A DNA stretch of 64,000 bases from contig NZ_CP061813.1 in NCBI RefSeq assembly GCF_014784055.1, positions 2,862,001-2,926,000 of the forward strand, given 5' to 3'. Source of the stretch: Polaribacter haliotis. Its GTDB lineage: Bacteria; Bacteroidota; Bacteroidia; Flavobacteriales; Flavobacteriaceae. The stretch's first letter is position 1, and each line of letters opens with the position of its first letter. Positions 9,154 through 17,610 of this stretch are shown piece after piece. The notes beneath the pieces are model-generated. The model saw only the letters and a program-made list of their open reading frames with translations. It was not told where the DNA came from and did not search any database. A program made the translations under genes and the position numbers.

Positions 9154-9972
9154 TTAAATAGTTATTTTTATTGCAAAACCACTATTAATATCGGTTTCAA
9201 TAGTAAATATTCCATTTAAAATAGATACTCTGCTTTCTATATTTTTCATACCTAATCCTTTTTTAAACTCTAACTCTTTTAAATTGAATCCAATTCCATT
9301 ATCGGAATAATTTAGAAACAGCGATTTATTTTTTTCTTCGATAACTAAAGTGCTTTTTGTTGCATTTCCATGTCGAATAGAATTGTTTATTAATTCTTGT
9401 ATAATCCTAAAAAGATGTAATTCTTGCGAGGAATTCAAATGCTTTTTCGGATACTTTAGGTTGTAATTAATATCTATCTTTCTACTATTATTAAAAGTAT
9501 CTACCAATTCTTCAACAGCCTCTTTAAAGCCAAATTTATCTAAAATTGGAGGCAACAAATTATGTGCAATTCTTCTGGCACTTTCTAACGTTTTATCTGT
9601 TGCAGTTAAAATTCCATCATTTACAGTAATAAATTCTTCCGCAGTTAATTCTCCATCTTTTAACAAATTTGCATTCAAATTAATTACATTTAATTTAGAA
9701 CTAATATCATCATGTAAATCCTGTGCAATCCGTTTACGTTCTTTTTCCTGGGTAACTATTATAGACTGTATAATTTCTTTTTGATAACCAATTTCTAATG
9801 TTTTTTTCTCCAACTCTTTTTCGGTAATTTTTCTTCTTGATAAAAAGAAAAATACCAACAAAGCTACTCCCATTAAAAGAAGCATTAAAACACCAATAAG
9901 AGTAGTAATTATCACTTTATCTTCATTAGAAAAGATTTCTTCCATTAGGGTTTGGTTATTTGTAGTAACCAC
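9154..9972 (-). CDS. Sensor histidine kinase, HisKA_3 type, one TM helix (cassette A)
   Basis: 272 residues. One strong membrane helix (~20-45, IITTLIGVLMLLLMGVALLVFF) is preceded by only about 20 residues, so there is no periplasmic sensing domain. Then come a coiled-coil-like linker, a HisKA_3 dimerisation domain with His87 in RIAQDLHDDISSKLN, and a HATPase_c domain (QELINNSIRHGNA, DNGIGF, KGLGMKNIESR). It should phosphorylate the regulator encoded 9 nt downstream. The lack of its own sensor suggests that the 7TM protein encoded upstream (79-nt gap) provides the input; that part is inference. Confidence 0.92.
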   Translation of the reverse strand: MVTTNNQTLMEEIFSNEDKVIITTLIGVLMLLLMGVALLVFFFLSRRKITEKELEKKTLEIGYQKEIIQSIIVTQEKERKRIAQDLHDDISSKLNVINLNANLLKDGELTAEEFITVNDGILTATDKTLESARRIAHNLLPPILDKFGFKEAVEELVDTFNNSRKIDINYNLKYPKKHLNSSQELHLFRIIQELINNSIRHGNATKSTLVIEEKNKSLFLNYSDNGIGFNLKELEFKKGLGMKNIESRVSILNGIFTIETDINSGFAIKITI

Positions 9973-10051
9973 GAAGTTAAGAAAAAATACTTTTTAAATA
10001 AAGGTAAGTGTTTTGGATGTATTTTTTTCACTATATTTTAAAAACGGGTAT

Positions 10052-10699
10052 TTATACGTGTTTAATATTTATAGGTTTTTTTCTAAAATTTTTATACCAT
10101 TCTACAAAAATTAGTATTTGATATGTTAAATATAAATAAACATTAAATTCCCAAATAAAACGAATTATCTCTGACTTTATATTACCTACTGAAAAAAGGA
10201 GTGTGCTACAAAGTGTGTAAACAAAAAAACCTGCATTAAAATAAACGAATTTTTTTTCTTGAGTATCTATTTTTTCAACCAAAAAATTGAAACTAAAAAT
10301 TAATAAAGGAATGTTGCAAAGCAATATTTCAGTAATAAAAAATTTATTTATGTCTTTAAAGTTTATAAAATAAAAGAAAACTAAAGAGAGAGGAATGAAA
10401 TACAAACCTACAGTAATAATATTTTTTAAAATTTTATTTTTTGTAAGTTTCATAAAAATTAAACTTAAAAAAATGTATTGGCTAAAATTAAAAACATGAA
10501 ATAAGAATATATTATTTTCACGAAAACTCGCAAGATAACTACTGTACAATTGTATAATTAAGCATACAAATAAAAAAACAGAAAAAATTCTTACAACAAA
10601 ATTATTTTTTTTAAAATCCTTTAAAAAAAGTAGGCAATTTATTCCAAGAACAAAATAACCTAAATAAATTATGAATTTGTTAAAACTAATTAGTTCCAT
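10052..10699 (-). CDS. Seven-helix membrane protein of unknown function (cassette A)
   Basis: 215 residues with about seven hydrophobic segments and short charged loops (KDFKKNN, KLTKNKILKN, EKIDTQEKKF), ending in a basic tail. I do not recognise a named family. Its start ATG lies inside the end of the preceding small gene (14-nt overlap), a sign of translational coupling. A protein of the same length, helix count and loop pattern is encoded in the same position of the second cassette (near 55.4-56.1 kb). In both cases a kinase without a sensor domain follows, so a sensing or signal-relay role in the membrane is my inference. Confidence 0.75.
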   Translation of the reverse strand: MELISFNKFIIYLGYFVLGINCLLFLKDFKKNNFVVRIFSVFLFVCLIIQLYSSYLASFRENNIFLFHVFNFSQYIFLSLIFMKLTKNKILKNIITVGLYFIPLSLVFFYFINFKDINKFFITEILLCNIPLLIFSFNFLVEKIDTQEKKFVYFNAGFFVYTLCSTLLFSVGNIKSEIIRFIWEFNVYLYLTYQILIFVEWYKNFRKKPINIKHV

Positions 10700-11054
10700 T
10701 TAATGGGCTATCAGGGTCACAAAAACTTGGACAAGGTCGTGTTAAATCGTAAATATTTCCACTATCTGGATCTAAAACTTCTCCATCTTTAGAAGAAATC
10801 ATGTCTTTTCCATTTGCATCTACTCCAACAATAATTAATTTTTCTTCGAAAACAGTTTCGCTTTCTATTTTTTGTTTATGAACTCCTAAATAAGCTCTTA
10901 CTGTTACAGCACCTTCTGCAATAACATCTTTTAAATCTTCTAATGGAATATTAAAAGCTCTACATTCTTGGTGAGCATTATATACATCTTCCATTTTACG
11001 CCATCTTTTTGTCCATCTTTTTGCTGTTTTTAAAGTAATTGTGTTTTTTTTCAT
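10686..11054 (-). CDS. Small soluble protein opening cassette A, unknown function
   Basis: 122 residues without a signal peptide. It has a basic helical N-terminus (KTAKRWTKRWRKMEDVYN), then FNIPLEDLKDVIAEGAVTVRAYLGV, a predicted strand KLIIVGVDANGKDMI, and a C-terminal tail YDLTRPCPSFCDPDSPLN with a CxxxC pair. I know no named function. The IPLE-x-[IL]-[RK] motif, a helix, then a strand and a G-K turn recur in the lipoprotein that opens the second cassette (56.1-56.7 kb), which suggests distant relationship. Promoter and uvrC lie divergently upstream. The gene shares 14 nt with the 7TM gene. Confidence 0.75.
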   Translation of the reverse strand: MKKNTITLKTAKRWTKRWRKMEDVYNAHQECRAFNIPLEDLKDVIAEGAVTVRAYLGVHKQKIESETVFEEKLIIVGVDANGKDMISSKDGEVLDPDSGNIYDLTRPCPSFCDPDSPLNGTN

Positions 11055-11150
11055 TTGTAAAAAATTTGGTTAGGTTTTAAATATACAAGTTTTTTTAACC
11101 TTAACATTTATAGACATTAAAAATTTGGTAAAAAATGGTATTTTCGTAAG

Positions 11151-12962
11151 ATGTCTGCATCTTTAGAACTTCAAATACAAACTTTACCAAATACACCAGG
11201 CGTGTATCAATATTTCGATAAAAATGATGTAATTATTTATGTAGGAAAAGCAAAAAATTTAAAGAAAAGAGTTGCTTCTTATTTCACCAAGAAACACGAA
11301 AACGGAAAAACGAGAGTTTTAGTAAAAAACATCGTTCGTATAAAACACATTGTTGTAAATACAGAAACAGACGCTTTATTATTAGAAAATAACTTAATAA
11401 AAAAATACAAGCCTAAGTACAATGTCTTGCTAAAAGACGATAAGAGTTATCCATGGTTGTGTATTAAAAAAGAACGTTTTCCACGAATTTTTTTAACAAG
11501 AAGAGTTATTAAAGATGGCTCGGAATATTTTGGACCTTATACATCTGTAAAAACCGTAAGAATTCTTTTAGATTTAATAAAAGAGCTGTATCCATTAAGA
11601 ACTTGCAATTACGATTTAAGTGCACAAAAAATTAACGAAGGCAAGTATAAAGTTTGTTTAGAATATCATTTAGGAAATTGTTTAGGGCCTTGTGAAGGTT
11701 TGGAAACGCAAACACATTACGAAAATTCCATAAAAGAAATTAGAAATATTATCAAAGGAAACTTTAAAGAAAGCTTAGATAAGTTTAAAAAAATGATGCT
11801 CGATTTCTCTGAAAATATGGAGTTTGAAAAAGCACAAAAAATTAAGGAGAAATTAGACAGGTTAAATAATTATCAAGCAAAAAGTACCATTATAAATCCA
11901 TCTATAAATAATGTAGATGTTTTTTCTATTATTTCTGATGAAACCCATGGTTATGCAAACTTCCTAAAGATTTCTAACGGTTCTATTATTCAATCTCATA
12001 CCACAGAAATTAAAAAGAAGTTAGACGAAACAGATAAAGAATTATTAGAACTTTTTATTGTTGAAATAAGGCAACGTTTCAATTCGCAATCTCCAGAAAT
12101 TTATGTCCCTTTTAAAGTTGGTTTGGGCGAAGTTGTAAAAGTTACAATACCTAAATTGGGAGATAAAAAAAGGATTGTAGATCTTTCTGAAAGAAATGCG
12201 AAGTATTACAGAATGGAACAATTTAAACAAATAAAAATTGTAGATCCAGATAGGCATACAAAACGAATTATGGCGCAAATGAAAAAAGATTTGCGACTTT
12301 CTGTAGAGCCAAGGCATATAGAATGTTTCGATAATTCGAATATTCAAGGAACAAACCCAGTTGCTGCTTGTGTAGTTTTTAAAGACGGAAAACCAAGTAA
12401 AAAAGACTATAGACATTACAATATAAAAACAGTTGTTGGACCAGATGATTTTGGTTCCATGGAAGAAGTAGTTTATAGAAGATATAAACGCTTGTTGGCA
12501 GAAGACGAACCTTTACCACAATTAATTATTGTAGATGGTGGAAAAGGACAATTATCATCTGGTTTAAAAGCTTTAGAGAGATTAGGTTTACGAGGTAAAA
12601 TTGCCATTATTGGAATTGCTAAACGTTTGGAGGAAATTTATTATCCTGGAGATCCAATTCCTTTGTATTTAGATAAAAAGTCCGAAACCTTAAAAATTAC
12701 CCAGTATTTAAGAAACGAAGCACACAGATTCGGAATTACGTTTCACAGAAACAAGCGTAGTAAAAGTGCCATTCAATCGGAATTAGAACAAATACCAGAT
12801 GTTGGTACCCAAACTATTACAACATTATTGCGTACATTTAAATCTGCAAAAAGAGTTAAAGAAGCGTCTTTGGAAGATTTAAAGAAATCGATTGGGCATG
12901 CAAGAGCCATGAAAGTGTATGCTTTCTATCACCCCCAAAAAGAAAAAGAAAATGAAAAATAG
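11151..12962 (+). CDS. uvrC: UvrABC excinuclease subunit C
   Basis: Nucleotide-excision-repair nuclease of 603 residues that makes both incisions around UvrB-marked damage. In order: GIY-YIG nuclease domain (~13-95; PGVYQYFDKNDVIIYVGKAKN), Cys-rich segment (CNYDLS, CLEYHLGNCLGPCEG), UVR domain (~205-240), UvrC RNase H-like endonuclease domain (~380-540; ECFDNSNIQGTNPVA, IIVDGGKGQL, NEAHRFGITFHR) and the C-terminal helix-hairpin-helix (IPDVGTQTITTLLRTF, GHARAMKVY). Length is normal. It overlaps the patatin gene by 11 nt and starts 96 nt from the divergent cassette A. Confidence 0.97.
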   Translation: MSASLELQIQTLPNTPGVYQYFDKNDVIIYVGKAKNLKKRVASYFTKKHENGKTRVLVKNIVRIKHIVVNTETDALLLENNLIKKYKPKYNVLLKDDKSYPWLCIKKERFPRIFLTRRVIKDGSEYFGPYTSVKTVRILLDLIKELYPLRTCNYDLSAQKINEGKYKVCLEYHLGNCLGPCEGLETQTHYENSIKEIRNIIKGNFKESLDKFKKMMLDFSENMEFEKAQKIKEKLDRLNNYQAKSTIINPSINNVDVFSIISDETHGYANFLKISNGSIIQSHTTEIKKKLDETDKELLELFIVEIRQRFNSQSPEIYVPFKVGLGEVVKVTIPKLGDKKRIVDLSERNAKYYRMEQFKQIKIVDPDRHTKRIMAQMKKDLRLSVEPRHIECFDNSNIQGTNPVAACVVFKDGKPSKKDYRHYNIKTVVGPDDFGSMEEVVYRRYKRLLAEDEPLPQLIIVDGGKGQLSSGLKALERLGLRGKIAIIGIAKRLEEIYYPGDPIPLYLDKKSETLKITQYLRNEAHRFGITFHRNKRSKSAIQSELEQIPDVGTQTITTLLRTFKSAKRVKEASLEDLKKSIGHARAMKVYAFYHPQKEKENEK

Positions 12963-15144
12963 TTTAATTTTATTTTTATTAATGTTTCCATTGTTACTTT
13001 TGGGGCAGCAAAAACAGCCAAAAGTTGGGCTAGTTTTAAGTGGTGGTGGAGCCAAAGGTTTTGCACATATTGCAATTTTAAAAGAGATCGATAAAGCCGG
13101 AATTAAATTAGATTATATTGGTGGTACAAGTATGGGAGCCATTATTGGTGGTTTTTATGCAGCTGGTTATTCTGCAAATCAAATTGAAGAAATTGTCTTA
13201 GATGTAGATTTTTTAACGCTTATTAGAGATATTTTACCAAGAAGTTCAGAAACATTTTTTGAGAAAGAATTTGGCGAAAAAACAGTTGTTACACTGCCAG
13301 TAAATAGAGGTAAAATAGGTTTGCCAAAAGGTGTTTCTAAAGGACAAAATGTTTTAAACTTATTATTAGAATTATTCGATTCTGTAGATGGGAATCAAGA
13401 TTTTTCGAAGTTACCAATTCCATTTTTTTGTGTTGCTACAGATGTAGAAAATGGAGCGCCTGTAGTTTTAGAGAAAGGTTCCTTGCCAATAGCTTTAAGA
13501 GCAAGTGGCTCTTTTCCATCGCTTTTAAACCCTATAGAAATAGAAGATAAGCTTTTAATTGATGGTGGTATCGCAAATAACTTTCCTGTAAGTATTATGA
13601 AAGATAAAGGAATGGATATTATTATTGGTGTAGATGTAGAAGGGAAGTTGTTTCAGAAAGACAAAATTAATTCTGTAGTTGCTTTATTAAACCAAATTAT
13701 GAGCTATCAAATGTATAGCAAAACAGATGAAGAAATAAAAAAATTAGACGTTTACATTCATCCAGAAATATTCGAATATACTGTGGTAGATTTCGATAAA
13801 AAAGTAGAAATTTTAGAAAAAGGTGCTGTGGAAGCCAAGAAATTTACAGAAGTTTTTAAGCAAATTGCTGCAAAACAAATAGTAAAAAGAAACATTAAGA
13901 AAGTAAAGTTTAGTAACGATAAATTAAGAATATCTGATATTGGTATTTATGGGGAAGAAAATTATACAAGAGCTTATATTTTAGGAAAATTAAATATTAA
14001 AGAAGGAGATAGTTTAACAAGAAACGATATTACTAAAAAAATATATTTATTATCTGCCACAAGGAATTTTAATAGAATCGAATATAATTTAATTAAAAAA
14101 ATAGATGGTAGTTATTTATTAGACTTTAAGGTAAATGAATCTAATGAAAAGGCAAATCTAAAGTTAGGTATACATTACGATTATTTATATAAATCTAGCA
14201 TACTTGCAAACTATAATCATAAAAGCATTTTTACAAAAAACGACTTGCTTTCCTTAAACTTAATACTTGGAGATAATTTAAGATACGATTTTACTTATTT
14301 TGTAGATAATGGCTTTTACACGAGTTATGGTTTTAGATCTAGATACAATCATTTTCGTTCTCAAGTTCCTTTTAGAGATAGTAATTCTCCCAATGTTAGC
14401 AGTGTAAATATTAGATATGCAGATTTTACAAACGAAATTTTTTTACAAACAACATTTAATAGAAAATTTGCTTTGGGAATTGGTGCAGAGGTAAAAAGAA
14501 TTGAAGCTTTAACAGACAATATAAATTCTTTAGATGATAGTAATATCGCAGACGATAGTGTTTATTTTAACCTTTTAGGGTATTTAAAGTTAGATACTTA
14601 CAATAAAAAATATTTTGCCACAAAAGGTGTTTTTGCAGATTTCGGTTTTAAATGGTATTTGTTATCTACAGATTTTGCAAATAATTTCGAACGTTATGCA
14701 CAAGCAAAAGGGAAAATAGGTTTTGCGACTTCTTTTTGGGATAATTTTACATTACAATATACAGGTGAAGCAGGGTTTTCTTTAAATGAAATAGAATCTG
14801 GTGTTTTCGATTTTCAATTAGGAGGAAATAACCAGAATTATATTAATAATTTTGTTTCGCTTTATGGTTATGAATTTGCAGATTTAAGTGATGAGTCTTT
14901 CGTTAAATCGGAGTTTAATGTACGTTACCAATTTTTACCTAAACATTATTTCTCTGCAATTGCTAATTATGCACGTTTAGATAATAATGTTTTTAAAGAT
15001 ATCGATTTGTTTAAAGATATTAAATCTGGTTATGCAGTTGGGTATAGTTACAATTCTTTTATTGGACCTATAGAATTAAAGTACAGTTGGTCTCCAGATA
15101 CAAATAAAAATACTTGGTTATTTAACTTAGGATTTTGGTTTTAA
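12952..15144 (+). CDS. Patatin-like phospholipase with BamA-type barrel
   Basis: 730 residues starting at the ATG inside the end of uvrC; the signal peptide is residues ~1-19 (LLLLGQ). The patatin domain (~24-310) shows the oxyanion loop GGGAKG (31-36), the nucleophile Ser60 in GTSMG and the dyad Asp204 in DGGIANNFP, so it should be an active serine acyl-hydrolase. A POTRA-like segment (~320-400) and an Omp85/BamA-type beta-barrel (to the terminal aromatic WLFNLGFWF) follow. This resembles the fused patatin-barrel (type Vd-like) proteins known from Bacteroidota and Pseudomonas PlpD, which place a lipase at the cell surface. Substrate unknown. Confidence 0.92.
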   Translation: MKNSLILFLLMFPLLLLGQQKQPKVGLVLSGGGAKGFAHIAILKEIDKAGIKLDYIGGTSMGAIIGGFYAAGYSANQIEEIVLDVDFLTLIRDILPRSSETFFEKEFGEKTVVTLPVNRGKIGLPKGVSKGQNVLNLLLELFDSVDGNQDFSKLPIPFFCVATDVENGAPVVLEKGSLPIALRASGSFPSLLNPIEIEDKLLIDGGIANNFPVSIMKDKGMDIIIGVDVEGKLFQKDKINSVVALLNQIMSYQMYSKTDEEIKKLDVYIHPEIFEYTVVDFDKKVEILEKGAVEAKKFTEVFKQIAAKQIVKRNIKKVKFSNDKLRISDIGIYGEENYTRAYILGKLNIKEGDSLTRNDITKKIYLLSATRNFNRIEYNLIKKIDGSYLLDFKVNESNEKANLKLGIHYDYLYKSSILANYNHKSIFTKNDLLSLNLILGDNLRYDFTYFVDNGFYTSYGFRSRYNHFRSQVPFRDSNSPNVSSVNIRYADFTNEIFLQTTFNRKFALGIGAEVKRIEALTDNINSLDDSNIADDSVYFNLLGYLKLDTYNKKYFATKGVFADFGFKWYLLSTDFANNFERYAQAKGKIGFATSFWDNFTLQYTGEAGFSLNEIESGVFDFQLGGNNQNYINNFVSLYGYEFADLSDESFVKSEFNVRYQFLPKHYFSAIANYARLDNNVFKDIDLFKDIKSGYAVGYSYNSFIGPIELKYSWSPDTNKNTWLFNLGFWF

Positions 15145-15200
15145 AGTTTAAAATAAGTATTAAGTATCTAGTACAAAATACATAGATAAAAGTGTAAAGA

Positions 15201-15236
15201 AAAAGCCAGTGAATTTAAAATTCACTGGCTTTTTTT
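15201..15236. terminator. Bidirectional terminator between patatin and Pit genes
   Basis: A near-perfect hairpin: AAAAGCCAGTGAATTT pairs with AAATTCACTGGCTTTT, with A and T runs on both sides. It sits between two convergent genes and can serve both. Confidence 0.9.
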
Positions 15237-15277
15237 ATTTTTAAAGATTCATTTATTTTAGAATCATTTTATATATA

Positions 15278-17533
15278 CTATTGATTATTTTGCTTCGTAC
15301 TTAAATGAAACTCTTCATACGTTTGTAATAAGCTCATTAAAGCAGTTATTAAATCTTTAGTTTCTAATAGAACACTAAAGTATAGAGTAGTGTTCTTAGG
15401 ACTTGTTTCATCTGTTCTAATTCTAGCAACTTGCTTTTCAATAGAAGCAGAAACACTCGTTAATAACTCGTTCTTTTCAATAATAAGAGCATTTAAATCA
15501 TCTAAATCTCTGTTTTCGAAAATGGCAGCCTCTTTAACTAATAAAGTAGATAATTGGATATCTATTCCTTTTAAATCTTTTATTTGTCCTTTCTTTAAGT
15601 TTTTATGATTGTTATTTACGTGTTTGTAACTTGCTCTAGAAATGTAACTAATAGATTGTGCAACATCTTGTAAATACCCTAAAACCATAATATAGAATCT
15701 ACTTGCTTGTACAGAAGTTTCGTCTAAAGATTTAATAAAATAGAAAACACCATCTTTTAAACCATCGATTTCGTCGTTTAATTTATTTACGTGTTTATCG
15801 GTTTTACGTAATTTATTTAAATCGTGGTTTGCTAAATCATTTACAACATTGGTATATAATTTATTTACACGTGTAATAACACCAGAAATATGATCTGCAC
15901 TTTCTTCAATAACACCATTAATAGTAATTAATTCTGCTCTTTCTATATATTCTTGTTTTTTAATTTCTTTTGTTTTATTTCTATGAATTAAAGTATTTCT
16001 TCCAATTAAGAAAGCAACAAGTGCTAATAAAATTGGTATCATAACCATGTTCCAGCTAATTAAATAAGCCACAATTGCAGCTGCTAAAAAGGCTGTAATT
16101 GCAGTTAAAAACCAACCACCAATTACGTTAAGAACACCTGCAACTCTATATACTGCACTTTCTCTACCCCAAGCTCTATCTGCTAAAGAAGTACCCATTG
16201 CAACCATAAATGTTACATAAGTTGTAGATAAAGGTAGTTTCATAGAAGTTGCAATCGAAATTAAAATACCAGCAACAATTAAATTAACAGCAGCCCTTAC
16301 TAAATCGAAAGCTGGTAATTCGTATGTTTTATCTTTAGTTAATGGAATAACAGGTTTCTGAAACTTAGAATTTACAAAATCTAAAGTAGATTTAGGAATT
16401 ATATAACTAATTCCTGCATTAATTCCCATTGCTGCTCTTACAACAACTCTAGATAATGGATTTGGTTGAAACTTCTCATGACCTTCACCTTGTCTCGATA
16501 AATCAATTCCTGTTTTTATTACATTTTGTGCTTTACTAGAAGTCCATAATGTAACGACCATAATACCACCAGCCAATAATAATAACCAAACATTAGAAGG
16601 AACTTTTTTTGCTAAAATTCCCATAGAAAAGGCATCAGCAGCAACACCAGAAACTTCCCAAGCTTGGTAAGAATTCCAAGCCGCAATTGGTACACCAACA
16701 AAGTTTACCAAATCGTTTCCAGAGAAAGCCATAGCTAAAGAAAAAGTACCAACTCCAATTATTAATTTTAGGATATTTATTTTAAAAACCTGAATTAATA
16801 ATTGAGAAATTATAGACCAAGCCACAAAACTTCCTGCAATAATTAAAATTGTATTTCCTTCAATTAAGTGCTTTATTTCTCCGTAAAAAGGAGTTCCTTT
16901 CATTCCTTTTATAATAATAAAATAGGTAATGGCAGTTATTGCAAAACCACCAAATAAAGCATTTATATAGGTAGCTCTTTTTTCAAAATTAAAAGAATAA
17001 ATTAATCTCGATACAAATTGAACCAATGCACCAACTGAAAAAGCGACGACTACAGAGAGTAGTATTCCGTTTATAATTTCTAACGCTTTTTTATGGTTGA
17101 TATAATTCCAAATATCTGAAACTGATTGAGAATCGTTTGCAGAAATTTTTATCAATGAAATACAAACTGCAGCTCCTAATAATTCAAAAACGATAGAAAC
17201 TGTTGTAGATGTTGGCATTCCTAACGAGTTAAAGATATCTAATAATAAAATATCTGTTATCATTACAGCCATAAAAATAATCATGATGTCTTGGAACATG
17301 AACATGCTTGGGTTAAAAATTCCCTTACGTGCAACTTCCATCATTCCACTAGAGGTAATTGCTCCAAAGAACACACCTAAACTGGCAATAATCATAATTT
17401 TCTTAACAGAAATAGCTTTAGAGCCAATGGCTGAATTTAAAAAGTTTACAGCATCATTACTAACTCCTACAACTAGGTCTACAATAGCTAAAACAGCTAA
17501 GGCAACAAGCATTAAAATATATGGATCTCCCAT
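15278..17533 (-). CDS. Pit-family phosphate permease with PhoU-like C-terminal domain
   Basis: 751-residue inner-membrane transporter. The PiT signature occurs in both halves (GVSNDAVNFLNSAIG near residue 25; SGNDLVNFVGVPIA near 270), with about 10-12 helices to residue ~520. The remaining ~220 residues are soluble and helical (VNDLANHDLNKLRKTDKHVNKLNDEIDG and more), like PhoU/DUF47 domains that pair with Pit transporters. It should import inorganic phosphate driven by an ion gradient. It is preceded on the same strand by an OprO/P-like porin gene (77-nt gap) and has its own putative TAACAT-repeat promoter in that gap, so regulation by phosphate starvation is plausible. Confidence 0.92.
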   Translation of the reverse strand: MGDPYILMLVALAVLAIVDLVVGVSNDAVNFLNSAIGSKAISVKKIMIIASLGVFFGAITSSGMMEVARKGIFNPSMFMFQDIMIIFMAVMITDILLLDIFNSLGMPTSTTVSIVFELLGAAVCISLIKISANDSQSVSDIWNYINHKKALEIINGILLSVVVAFSVGALVQFVSRLIYSFNFEKRATYINALFGGFAITAITYFIIIKGMKGTPFYGEIKHLIEGNTILIIAGSFVAWSIISQLLIQVFKINILKLIIGVGTFSLAMAFSGNDLVNFVGVPIAAWNSYQAWEVSGVAADAFSMGILAKKVPSNVWLLLLAGGIMVVTLWTSSKAQNVIKTGIDLSRQGEGHEKFQPNPLSRVVVRAAMGINAGISYIIPKSTLDFVNSKFQKPVIPLTKDKTYELPAFDLVRAAVNLIVAGILISIATSMKLPLSTTYVTFMVAMGTSLADRAWGRESAVYRVAGVLNVIGGWFLTAITAFLAAAIVAYLISWNMVMIPILLALVAFLIGRNTLIHRNKTKEIKKQEYIERAELITINGVIEESADHISGVITRVNKLYTNVVNDLANHDLNKLRKTDKHVNKLNDEIDGLKDGVFYFIKSLDETSVQASRFYIMVLGYLQDVAQSISYISRASYKHVNNNHKNLKKGQIKDLKGIDIQLSTLLVKEAAIFENRDLDDLNALIIEKNELLTSVSASIEKQVARIRTDETSPKNTTLYFSVLLETKDLITALMSLLQTYEEFHLSTKQNNQ

Positions 17534-17555
17534 TTTTCTTTAAAATTTAGTTTTG

Positions 17556-17604
17556 CAAATTTACGAACACAAAATGTTGCGAATGTTACGTTTATGTTAT
17601 GTTA
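17556..17604 (-). promoter_or_regulatory. Putative Pho-box-like repeats and -7 element of the Pit gene
   Basis: Read on the minus strand: TAACAT hexamers at 599-604, 594-599 and 583-588 (counting from 17000) and CAACAT at 574-579; the middle pair is spaced exactly 11 nt (TAACATA-AACG-TAACATT). They end 10 nt before TAAATTTG (17556-17563), a good Bacteroidota -7 element, so the repeats cover the -33 position. Activation by a PhoB-like regulator is inferred. Confidence 0.45.
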
Positions 17605-17610
17605 ATTATT

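Noticed and set aside
12045..12416. Minus-strand reading frame of 123 codons within uvrC
   Set aside because: Antisense to the conserved UvrC core; composition (Phe/Tyr/Asn) is typical of a shadow frame.
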